A stretch of DNA of 64,000 nt from Spartobacteria bacterium UBA695 (GTDB taxonomy: Bacteria > Verrucomicrobiota > Verrucomicrobiia > Chthoniobacterales > Chthoniobacteraceae). The translations under genes were made by a program, and so were the position numbers. Position 1 is the stretch's first letter. Every line of letters starts with the position of its first letter. The stretch spans positions 1-64,000 of the forward strand of contig DBMP01000015.1 of the NCBI GenBank assembly GCA_002298145.1, given 5' to 3'. The notes under the pieces are model-generated. The model ran no database searches and was not told the origin of the DNA. It worked only from the letters and a program-made list of their open reading frames with translations. This document shows, piece after piece, positions 45,062 through 53,115 of this stretch.

Positions 45062-46408
45062 TTAGCAGAACGTTATATTGGAAACATTGCGCGTCACAAG
45101 GTCGAGCATGTCGGCATCATGTATCTGGCGTCCTCCAAGTTCAAAATTTTCGAAATGAATTTCCTTTACCGAGTGCGCACAATTGTAGCCGGAAATAATA
45201 CTCAATGTGTATCCCGCATTATGCTCGTTTTGCATCGCATGGATGTTTTTGAGTGTCACATTGCTGATATGGCCGCGCTCAGCATCGATATTCCACCGGG
45301 ATTGCAGCACGCGAAAATCCACAAGCGTGTCAAAATGGTGTTCAATGCGAATGTTATCCCAGACAACGTTTTCGACGTGGGCTCGATCTCCATTGTGAAT
45401 TCCAAAGACCGCTCCAAACTGATGCACCGCCAAGACATCATTATTTTCAAACCGGATGTTCCGGATATGTTCCGTTGTCGTCTCATATCCAATTTCCATG
45501 GCCGTCCCGCCATGAATGTTGTAGAAGAGGCAATTCGATACGAGCACGTTTTCCACCGTGCCAACCCAATCCCTGCCGGGAGGGCAATCCGGGTTTTCCG
45601 AGCGGTTTGTGGTGGCCTTGATCGCAATGTTGTCGTCTCCGTTGTGTAGGCAACATCCGGTGACATGGATGTTCCTTGACCCCACGATATCCACTCCATC
45701 GGAGCTGACGTCATCGGCAATTTCACGCACTCCAGATACCGTAATGTTGTCGCAATCCCCAAGCACCACCATCCAGTGGCAGGGGCTGAGCAACAGCACA
45801 TTTTCGATCTGCGAATCACTGCAATGATCAAATACGATGCACTTGCGACGGGAGTTCAAGTGCTCCAGCCAAAAGCTTCCCTCCAGGATTCCGTACCCCC
45901 CGACACGAACTCCCGACGCGTTTGAAGCACTGATGCTGCCGCGCACTACCGCCCCAGGTTCTATCCAGCAGACATCGCCGGATTTAAGAACAATGAGTCC
46001 TGCGTCGTGGATCTTTCCCGCCTCAAAACGCCGGACATTCGGCCCGGCAGGGATCTCTGCTACCGGAGCAAGAGCATAAATGTAGAGCAATGGGGCTCCT
46101 TCGATTTCGACTTGAATGTTTTGAGGTGCCTGAAGTTTGAAGGAAATCTGGCCATCATCCAAGCACGCCGCGATGCCTAGTCGCAACGGGCGAACCATTA
46201 CGCGCTCGCACGGCCCGTTTACCTTGATCTCAATGGACACCTCCCCATCGGCTTCGAATGCCGTATGCTGGGCCGCCGAATGCGCCAATACATCAAGCGC
46301 GATGCCGTTGACGGTTACCGTATAGACGGCTGAACGGAGCAGAGACTGAGGATAAATGTGCGGCTTTACTGTTGCAGGATTCTTTTCTGTAAATCTGGAT
46401 AAGTTCAT
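45062..46408 (-). CDS. GH28-like polygalacturonase-type beta-helix glycosidase
   Basis: A 448-residue right-handed beta-helix protein. The GH28 Asp motifs are visible: SDGVDIVGSRNIHV (236-249) and HNGDDNIAIK (255-264), the latter giving the Asp pair, followed by GGTAMEIGYE in the place of the family's GHG segment. An N-terminal domain of about 110 residues precedes the helix (FEADGEVSIEIKV). There is no signal peptide, so it would act on imported oligogalacturonides or rhamnogalacturonan pieces. First gene of a minus-strand pair; its upstream region carries an AATGTTTGAACATT inverted repeat. Confidence 0.8.
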   Translation of the reverse strand: MNLSRFTEKNPATVKPHIYPQSLLRSAVYTVTVNGIALDVLAHSAAQHTAFEADGEVSIEIKVNGPCERVMVRPLRLGIAACLDDGQISFKLQAPQNIQVEIEGAPLLYIYALAPVAEIPAGPNVRRFEAGKIHDAGLIVLKSGDVCWIEPGAVVRGSISASNASGVRVGGYGILEGSFWLEHLNSRRKCIVFDHCSDSQIENVLLLSPCHWMVVLGDCDNITVSGVREIADDVSSDGVDIVGSRNIHVTGCCLHNGDDNIAIKATTNRSENPDCPPGRDWVGTVENVLVSNCLFYNIHGGTAMEIGYETTTEHIRNIRFENNDVLAVHQFGAVFGIHNGDRAHVENVVWDNIRIEHHFDTLVDFRVLQSRWNIDAERGHISNVTLKNIHAMQNEHNAGYTLSIISGYNCAHSVKEIHFENFELGGRQIHDADMLDLVTRNVSNITFC

Positions 46409-46550
46409 TGCATTGAAATTTTTGAAAAATCATCGAGGGCAAAATAAAATGATAAATGTGATCATCCGTCATGCTGCCCCCTGCAATAGCTTGCCAATAA
46501 ATGACTTTCCGCACGATCTGCCGGGCCTTTCTGTTAAAAAAGCACACCCC

Positions 46551-46564
46551 AATGTTTGAACATT
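46551..46564. promoter_or_regulatory. AATGTTTGAACATT inverted repeat
   Basis: Six-base arms AATGTT and AACATT flank TG; the core TGTTTGAACA differs by one base from the TGTTTAAACA sites at 22971 and 29848. It lies in the 214-base divergent region (46409-46622) between the GH28-like and DUF4380-like genes, 58 bases before the latter. Confidence 0.45.
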
Positions 46565-46622
46565 TTAGCCAAGGCCGTTGCCAAGGCGCCCGCAATCAAG
46601 CATCGTCGCATTCTCCATTCCC

Positions 46623-47588
46623 ATGATGTACAGGAATATCCAACGGTTGGTTTGTCTTTTGGTTTCAAGTATTTTATTGCTCACCGAGGCTCGTTCACAG
46701 GTGGATTACGATTACATTGGCCCCGTGGAAACATTGGACAACGGAGTTGTATCTCTGGAGGTCTCGTTGAAAACAGGCCGGATCGTTTCCTTTCATAAAA
46801 AGGGACAAAAAAATTGGCTGGCCGTATGCGACGAACCTCCCATCCCAAGCTGGCATTGGAATCCCTGGTGTGGCGACCGCATTTGGCCCACCGCCCAGTT
46901 CATGTTCGGTGACATTTATGGGAACCCGGGAGCGGACCCTGTAATTGACGGATCTCCGTGGACGTTGGTTAGCAAAAACGATTCTATGATAGAGTACGTG
47001 AGCGGAACTAGTCCTCAACTGGGGTTGCAAATCCGCCGCCGTGTCGAGATCCTCCCTGGAAGCGCTGAAGTCCTTCAGCTATTCACGATCAGCCGCATTT
47101 GCGAAAGCAGATTTCCCGTTCATCTATGGGCAATTACCTCGGTCGGTTATGGCGATTGCATCCTCATGGAATCCGATCCGGCAAAACGCTATCCGGGGCA
47201 GATGCCTTTTAAATGGTGGCCAGAATTCTCCTCAACGCAACCGCGAGCTTATCTATTAGATGGAGTGGATGCCGTAGCCGTTCCGTCACCGGATAAACCG
47301 CTCAAGATTGGAACTTACGGCCGCTGGATTGCTCAAGTCCGGGGCTCCCGTGCATTTCTCCAGACCATCCCTTACAGCCCCGAAGAACCGTATTTGGAGG
47401 AAAGCAGCTTACAAGCCTATCTCAATCCCGTCACTCACACGTATGAAATCGAAAACCTCAGCCCGGCTTGGCACCTCCAGAAAGGCGAAGTAAGGCAATG
47501 GAGGGTTCACTGGAAACTATTAGACTTGCCCAAAGAGGCAACAACAGAAAAGCAGAAATCTCTCTTTTTGATGAAAGAGCAAAAGTGA
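46623..47588 (+). CDS. Secreted DUF4380-like protein
   Basis: A 321-residue exported protein; start at 46623 (MMYRNIQRL) gives a signal peptide ending near EARSQ. The body is all-beta, with a galactose-mutarotase-like look: a first strand block VSLEVSLKTGRIVSFHKKG, then the central RRRVEILPGSAEVLQLFTI and FPVHLWAITSVGYG, and PEEPYLEESSLQAYLNP near the end. This fits the DUF4380 family, of unknown function, common near glycosidases. Divergent from the GH28-like gene. Confidence 0.7.
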   Translation: MMYRNIQRLVCLLVSSILLLTEARSQVDYDYIGPVETLDNGVVSLEVSLKTGRIVSFHKKGQKNWLAVCDEPPIPSWHWNPWCGDRIWPTAQFMFGDIYGNPGADPVIDGSPWTLVSKNDSMIEYVSGTSPQLGLQIRRRVEILPGSAEVLQLFTISRICESRFPVHLWAITSVGYGDCILMESDPAKRYPGQMPFKWWPEFSSTQPRAYLLDGVDAVAVPSPDKPLKIGTYGRWIAQVRGSRAFLQTIPYSPEEPYLEESSLQAYLNPVTHTYEIENLSPAWHLQKGEVRQWRVHWKLLDLPKEATTEKQKSLFLMKEQK

Positions 47589-47642
47589 AAACCAGCCCTG
47601 AGCAAAGCGCGAAACCCAAAGCTCCGAAGAGTTGCCTACTTT

Positions 47643-48161
47643 CTATAAAAGCATCCATACCCTGAAACGATCAAACACATACATCACCGATAATTGCGAA
47701 TATTGCTGCTCGACTTCTGGCCAAGGCCCGGGCGCTTCCTTTTCCCCTTTTACCCGCAAATAGAAGCCCTCATATTATGTGGCTATATCGTGGGGACTAG
47801 TTCTTAACAGAGTCATTTCTATCAACTCGAAATCGAATGTGGGGAAACCTCTCTGCGCGCTCGACGAACGGTCCATTCGCTATTTCTTACTCTGAAAATG
47901 GGCCGTTACTTTGTTCCAGTAACATCAATGGTGGTTACAGAGTCGCCCGAGGCTTGCGAGCCGGGGTGTTTGATTGCGTGGATCCGAGTCTCCGATTGTT
48001 TTCCGGCGAAGATCCAAATTGGCGAAACAACCCTCATTTTTTCCGGCCCGTCCCCTTTTCCTAGCGCCGTGGATTTACCGCCGGACATTGCCGCAAAAAT
48101 AGAAAAAATGAATGAGCAAACAAACGCATTGAAGCGAATACTTGATGGGGAACAGAACTAA
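47643..48161 (+). pseudogene. Broken relative of the cassette-associated E protein
   Basis: The open frame 47898-48161 codes a C-terminal piece that aligns without gaps over 57 residues to protein E1 (334-1059): I-x-x-I, a central Pro, G-x-T-x-I, P-S-A, LP-DI and EQT-x-x-L-x-R coincide. Upstream, TAA at 47805 breaks this frame. The segment STNGPFAISYSENG, about 34 codons before, lies in the frame of 47837 and sits where E proteins have V-x-G-x-x-C-x-x-Y, suggesting a frameshift. There is no signal peptide and no cassette beside it. Cassette 2 is the one without an E gene, so this may be its stranded remnant. The other parts of the 47589-48300 gap show nothing more. Confidence 0.5.
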
Positions 48162-48300
48162 GCAGCGGCCCGAAACCGCTATTCTCTTGTAAGCACTTGG
48201 TCATCAAGTAAATCTCTGATAATCATGCATCGGAAACGCCGCGATATCACATATTGCCGTCCGGCTTCCGGTGGTCGCAAAAGTCTCTGTGCTGTTTTCT

Positions 48301-49284
48301 CTAACATGCCCTAACATTCGGGTGCTCCTTCGCCTGGGGTGTCCATGTCAGCGTTGCTTTAACGGTATTACCGTCAATAACCAATGGATCGATCACTAAA
48401 GAAACTCTGTCGCAACTTAGGTTAAATCTAGATGCGCCTTTTTGGGTGCAAATTCCAAGACAGGAAATCCATAGTTGGCCATCCGGTCCATTAAAAGGCG
48501 CGCCATGCCCCACTCCGCAAAATGGCACCTCCTGCGATTGCGTGTACGGAATATTATTTCTTTCACACGCGCTCTCGTCTTGGGCGCCGTAAATAGGGTT
48601 CGGGGATTTTATCCATGGACCTTTGATCGTTGGAGCGGTCGCATAGCCCACTTCATAACCACGAGTCCATGAAGAATAGAGCATGTAATAAATGCCATTG
48701 CGTTTGAACACTTGCGGTCCTTCTACCCCGGCGGCATCCCATTCTCCAGCTTTCCCTTTTTGGATGACCGTAAAATTTGAATTTGGCACGATGCTATGAG
48801 TTTCCAGGTCAATCTCGCAGCCTTCAATTCCCCAGGAAAACAAATACACTTTGCCGTCATCGTCAGCAAACAGGTTGGCATCCCCCCCGGCCAGCGGTTT
48901 GTCCCTGGTCAAAACCGTGTATGGCCCGGCGACTTCGTCCGCTACCGCCAACCCGATGCCAAGATGACTGCTATTGGGAATGTTGGAGGTAAACGTCAGG
49001 TAAAAGCGGCCTTTGTATGGAAAAATTTCGGGAGCCCAAAACTTCTCCTGATACCAGGTGTCTGGCGCGGGCTTGATGGCGTGTGCCGCAAATGTCCAAT
49101 TTTGAAGGTCTTCGGATCGATATATTTTCACCCCCGGATGGGGACATCCCTCTGGCGCAAAAAACGGTTCGCAGGTGCCGGTCATATAGTACGTCCCCTT
49201 CACCTGGATGATTTGTGGATCGCGTAAGCTTGGCGATCCATGGATGGGGTTTTGATAGGTAAACGATGAGAGGGAATTTTTCAT
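48301..49284 (-). CDS. GH43 family arabinosidase/xylosidase-like enzyme
   Basis: A 327-residue five-bladed propeller glycosidase without signal peptide. GH43 residues are in place: base Asp in SLRDPQII near residue 22, the second acidic site in FWAPEIFPYKGRFYLTFTS, and the acid Glu in GVEGPQVFKRNGIYYMLYSS. The family removes arabinose, xylose or galactose side chains; in this operon with GH42 and GH36 the arabinogalactan side chains of rhamnogalacturonan I are the likely target. Last gene of the minus-strand operon, 12 bases after GH36. Confidence 0.87.
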   Translation of the reverse strand: MKNSLSSFTYQNPIHGSPSLRDPQIIQVKGTYYMTGTCEPFFAPEGCPHPGVKIYRSEDLQNWTFAAHAIKPAPDTWYQEKFWAPEIFPYKGRFYLTFTSNIPNSSHLGIGLAVADEVAGPYTVLTRDKPLAGGDANLFADDDGKVYLFSWGIEGCEIDLETHSIVPNSNFTVIQKGKAGEWDAAGVEGPQVFKRNGIYYMLYSSWTRGYEVGYATAPTIKGPWIKSPNPIYGAQDESACERNNIPYTQSQEVPFCGVGHGAPFNGPDGQLWISCLGICTQKGASRFNLSCDRVSLVIDPLVIDGNTVKATLTWTPQAKEHPNVRAC

Positions 49285-49296
49285 ATCGCCTCGATT

Positions 49297-51090
49297 TTAT
49301 GCCCGCTGCGTATCGTGTTTGAAATGGATTAGCCCTGAGACGGGAACGGCCAATGTGCTAATGCCGGGAGTCAGCGATACGGTCGCGCGACTTTGAGGTT
49401 CTCCCAGGACATTGTACGTTTGCGTTTCGTAGGCGCCTGGCGTGGTGTCGCACTCGATGACCACGCGAGGTTGCGCCGTCGCGTTGATGAGCCAGAATTC
49501 ATCCGGCAGCTTTCCGGAAAGCGGGGCGACGACGTCGGAGTAGAATGCGCCGATCCAGCAAGAATCCGTTTTGGCCAGGACAAAGGGATAGAGCAGTTCA
49601 GGATGTTGCGGTTCCAGTTTCCCGTCGAGGAGCACTTCCCGGTGTTCGCGCCAGAACTGAAGCCAGAAGCGCAACATCCGCTGGTGGTCGCCGGGAATTT
49701 CATCAAGCTTGACGGAAATTTGCGGAACGGAAAACAGAATGTTCAGCAATTGCAGCGCGGCGCTTTCAACGGGTTCGTCCCGGGACCACATGAGCATGTC
49801 GGAATGGGTGGCGGTGTTGCCCGCGATCAGGCGGATGTCGAGGGTGCGTGTGCGGTTGGTAACGGCGTCATTGGGGCAGTCCGCGGCGCGGAACAGGTTC
49901 CCGTAATGCCGCATGAGTGGCCCGACGTAGCTTTGCCGGAACTCAATGAGAACGCCCGGTTTGATGGCGCGCAACCGAACCATGGTGTCGCGTAGGAGGC
50001 GATCCACGGCGGCGGGCACAGAGTCGATGTCGTGGGCCGGATTGCGCTCTTTATAGTTCTCCGCCGTGGGGGTAAAGCTGTCCACGAAGTCGAGCTTGAG
50101 GCCGTCAAAATCCCATTCGCGCACGGCTTTTTCGTAAAGGGCGATGAGGTATTCGCGCACTTCGGGAAAACGCGGATCGAGGACGTGGGCCTTGCACCAG
50201 GCGACCTTGCACAGATACTTGCCCTCAAAGCGTTGGAAGGCACGGTCGTATTCTCCAATGAAGGGGACGGAGAACCAGAGGAGGCATTTCATCCCGAGAG
50301 TGTGGATGCGGGCCACGTGAGCGCGCATATCGGGGATTTTAGACGGGGCCACTTCCCAGTCGCCGCAATGGGCATAGCCGCCGGAATTATCGTCGGTTTG
50401 CCATCCGTCATCGATGATCACGGCCTCGCATCCGTAGCCCTTGGCTAGTTCGCATTGATGTTCGACGGCGGCAGCGGTAAGGTCCTGGTGAAAGCTGTAC
50501 CAGGTGGAGTACATGGGCATCCGGCCAAGGTCGGGAACAGGCGCTGGGGTGATGTCGGGCAGGGCGGCCCACCAAGCCTGGACTTGATCGAGCGCCTCGT
50601 GGTAAGGGATGGCCCGGCGGTCCACGCGCAGGGTGGCCCGGTATTCCCGCAAGGGAGCGACGGGCTGGACGAAAAAGTCGACGCAGGCGACGAACGTTGC
50701 GTTGTGCTCGCGGATTCTGGACGCCATTTCAATATGATTTAGTACGTCCGAACAGGCGAAAGTGATCCGGTTGGTCTGCGCGAGGTTGTATTGACAGATG
50801 ACCGGGGCTTGTTCGGTGGCTTTGGATCGGAGCGGCTGTTCCCACGGAACTTCGAGCCACCGTTTTGGGCCACAGGCCGGGGTCCATTCATACTGAGTAT
50901 CCACGATCGGCTGGCTCCAGGTCAGCTTAAACGGTGATGGCGTGGCAGCCTCGTCGGATTCAAGGATCAGGTGGACAAGATGGAGCCCTGGCTCAAGCTC
51001 TTCGGCTTGCAGGCAGGCGCGGAAGGGGCCACTCTCGCTTTCGAGTTGGTAATCGATACCGTCGATTTGGATGGAGGTTAAAAAAGGCAT
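49297..51090 (-). CDS. GH36-type alpha-galactosidase
   Basis: A 597-residue cytoplasmic enzyme. The start at 51090 is chosen over an in-frame upstream ATG at 51195 that lies inside the GH42 gene. An N-terminal beta-sandwich is followed by the barrel with GCEAVIIDDGWQTDD, LGMKCLLWFSVPFIG and the nucleophile Asp in FDGLKLDFVDSF; the acid/base Asp is probably in FRAADCPNDA. It would release alpha-galactose from imported oligosaccharides. It starts two bases after the GH42 stop, so translation is likely coupled. Confidence 0.85.
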   Translation of the reverse strand: MPFLTSIQIDGIDYQLESESGPFRACLQAEELEPGLHLVHLILESDEAATPSPFKLTWSQPIVDTQYEWTPACGPKRWLEVPWEQPLRSKATEQAPVICQYNLAQTNRITFACSDVLNHIEMASRIREHNATFVACVDFFVQPVAPLREYRATLRVDRRAIPYHEALDQVQAWWAALPDITPAPVPDLGRMPMYSTWYSFHQDLTAAAVEHQCELAKGYGCEAVIIDDGWQTDDNSGGYAHCGDWEVAPSKIPDMRAHVARIHTLGMKCLLWFSVPFIGEYDRAFQRFEGKYLCKVAWCKAHVLDPRFPEVREYLIALYEKAVREWDFDGLKLDFVDSFTPTAENYKERNPAHDIDSVPAAVDRLLRDTMVRLRAIKPGVLIEFRQSYVGPLMRHYGNLFRAADCPNDAVTNRTRTLDIRLIAGNTATHSDMLMWSRDEPVESAALQLLNILFSVPQISVKLDEIPGDHQRMLRFWLQFWREHREVLLDGKLEPQHPELLYPFVLAKTDSCWIGAFYSDVVAPLSGKLPDEFWLINATAQPRVVIECDTTPGAYETQTYNVLGEPQSRATVSLTPGISTLAVPVSGLIHFKHDTQRA

Positions 51091-51092
51091 GG

Positions 51093-53093
51093 TTAATCGA
51101 GATTTAGAATGAGAGTTTCCTGCGGGGCAAGTATAGTCCGACCGTTGTGATTTTTCCCGGAGAGGAGGTCGCGCCCAGCGTGGCCCTTGAGGCAAACATC
51201 GGCTGGAGTATTTGTATGATTAAGTAGGAACAAAAAACGGGAGCTGTTCTTCTCCCGGAGCGTTGCCTCCACTCCCGGCGGGGCGTCCACCGGCGCTTCC
51301 AGATCCAGATCGCGGCAGATTGACGAAAGCAACTTCGTTCTCGCGGCGGCGTCGAGCTGTGCGGCGAGGTAATAGGCCTGGCCTTTGCCGTAAGCGTTCT
51401 GGGTGACCGCAGGGGTTTTGGAGATGAAGTGATTGGTGAGAACCGCGAGGGCAGATGCGCCTTGAAGGTGGACAAGGTCACACCAATCGGAGGCTTCAGA
51501 ATGCGTGCCGTCGGCCCATTGAACATGTAGGATGCGGCCCGGTGGCTGCGGGTCCCATTCTTCTACCCAGATGCCGAGGAGGTCGCTGATTTTCCCGGCA
51601 TAGCCGCCCAGGATGACGTGCTCGTTCTCGTCCGTGATGCCCGAGAAATAGGTGGTGAGGAAGGTACCGCCGTCTCGGACAAAGGTGCGGATGCGTTCGT
51701 CGACGCCCGTGCGCAGTTGGCAGAGATGCGGGGCGAGGACGAGGCGGTAGCCGCTCCAGTCGCCGTCGGCGGATACGAAATCGACGGGGAGGTTGGCGTC
51801 GTAGAAGAAACGGTGGTATTCCAGAACGCGGCTGAGGTAATCCAACTGTGCCGGTTTGGATTCGAGATTCAGCGCCCACCAGTTTGGGTAATCGAAGACG
51901 ATGCCCACCTTGGCGCGCACCCGCGATCCCGCAAGGGCGTCGAGAGTTTGGAGTTCCCGCCCGAGATCGGCGACTTCGCGGAAGACGCGGCTGCGCTCCG
52001 CCCCGACATGGGGCACCATGGCGCCGTGATATTTTTCGGCCCCGGCCCGAGCCGCGCGCCATTGGAAAAACAGCACGCCGTCCGCGCCGCGCGACACGGC
52101 CTGGTAACTATGCAGGCGCATTTGGCCGGGAGGCTTGAGGCTGTTGACGGGCCGCCAACTAACCTGAGAGGACACCTGCTCCATCAAAAGAAACGGCTTG
52201 CCGCCACCGAGGGAACGCGTGAGGTCGTGCGCAGCGGCATTGACCGCAAGGCCGTTCACGCCGTCGTTCGGGTCGGGGTAGGAATCCCACGAAGTGAAGT
52301 CGACGTGCCTGGCCCACTGGTGGTAGTCGAACGGGCCGAAGAAGCCCATGAAGTTCGTGGTGACGGGGAGCCCGGGCGTGTGCTCTTTGATGATCTCGTA
52401 TTCCCGGCGATGAAGCGCCAGCACGGAATCGCTGTAGAAGCGCTTGTAGTCGATCTGCTGCGCGGGGTTGGCCATTGTCGGGGTTTTGCGGGGAGGGAAG
52501 ATCTCCTCCCAATCGCCGTACCACTGGCTCCAGAACGCGGTGCCCCAGGCTTCGTTAAGGGCATCAAGGGTGGCGTAGCGCGCTTTGAGCCAGCCCCGGA
52601 AGGCCGCCGCACAACGGTCGCAAAAACACGAGGCCACGTGGCAGCCATACTCGTTGTTGATGTGCCACATGACGACGGCGGGATGGTGCCGGTAATGTTC
52701 GGCAAGCTGCCGGGTGAGGGCGGCGGCGGCCTCGCGGTAATGAGGGCTGTTAGGGCAATAGTGCTGGCGCGAACCGGAATGAAGCACGGTGCCGTTGGCG
52801 TCCTGCGGAAGGAGCTCGGGATACCGGCGGACGAGCCAGGCGGGCGGGGATGCGGTGGCGGTGGCGAGGTCGACGGAGATGCCGTGCTGGTGCAGCAGGT
52901 CGATCACGCGGTCGAGCCACGCGAACTCGTATTGCCCCGGCGCCGGTTCCAGTTTGGCCCAGCTAAAAATGCCGAGGCTGACGAGATTGACTCCGGCGGT
53001 TTGCATAAGCCGAGCATCCTCCTGCCAGACGGATTCCGGCCACTGCTCGGGGTTGTAATCGCCGCCGTAATAAAGATGGGTGTTCTGAAGCAT
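51093..53093 (-). CDS. GH42 beta-galactosidase
   Basis: A 666-residue enzyme of normal family length, without signal peptide. The acid/base Glu148 is in WHINNEYG, the nucleophile Glu is in LLMEQVSSQVSW, and a zinc site is given by Cys113, Cys156, Cys158 and Cys161, as in well-studied GH42 enzymes. A glutamine-amidotransferase-like trimerisation domain and a small C-terminal beta domain follow. It should split beta-galactosides from galactan side chains after import. Second gene of the operon, 22 bases after the acetylesterase; codon use here is strongly GC-biased, which produces a long antisense open frame. Confidence 0.92.
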   Translation of the reverse strand: MLQNTHLYYGGDYNPEQWPESVWQEDARLMQTAGVNLVSLGIFSWAKLEPAPGQYEFAWLDRVIDLLHQHGISVDLATATASPPAWLVRRYPELLPQDANGTVLHSGSRQHYCPNSPHYREAAAALTRQLAEHYRHHPAVVMWHINNEYGCHVASCFCDRCAAAFRGWLKARYATLDALNEAWGTAFWSQWYGDWEEIFPPRKTPTMANPAQQIDYKRFYSDSVLALHRREYEIIKEHTPGLPVTTNFMGFFGPFDYHQWARHVDFTSWDSYPDPNDGVNGLAVNAAAHDLTRSLGGGKPFLLMEQVSSQVSWRPVNSLKPPGQMRLHSYQAVSRGADGVLFFQWRAARAGAEKYHGAMVPHVGAERSRVFREVADLGRELQTLDALAGSRVRAKVGIVFDYPNWWALNLESKPAQLDYLSRVLEYHRFFYDANLPVDFVSADGDWSGYRLVLAPHLCQLRTGVDERIRTFVRDGGTFLTTYFSGITDENEHVILGGYAGKISDLLGIWVEEWDPQPPGRILHVQWADGTHSEASDWCDLVHLQGASALAVLTNHFISKTPAVTQNAYGKGQAYYLAAQLDAAARTKLLSSICRDLDLEAPVDAPPGVEATLREKNSSRFLFLLNHTNTPADVCLKGHAGRDLLSGKNHNGRTILAPQETLILNLD

Positions 53094-53115
53094 TGGAAGT
53101 AGGGGGCGATCGCTT

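Noticed and set aside
48163..48190. Possible hairpin after the E-like fragment
   Set aside because: Only a five-base stem with a poor T run; too weak to call a terminator.
51618..53102. 494-codon plus-strand open frame
   Set aside because: It is antisense to the GH42 gene, whose active-site and zinc residues are intact. GC-rich third positions keep the opposite strand open; no start context or family feature was seen.
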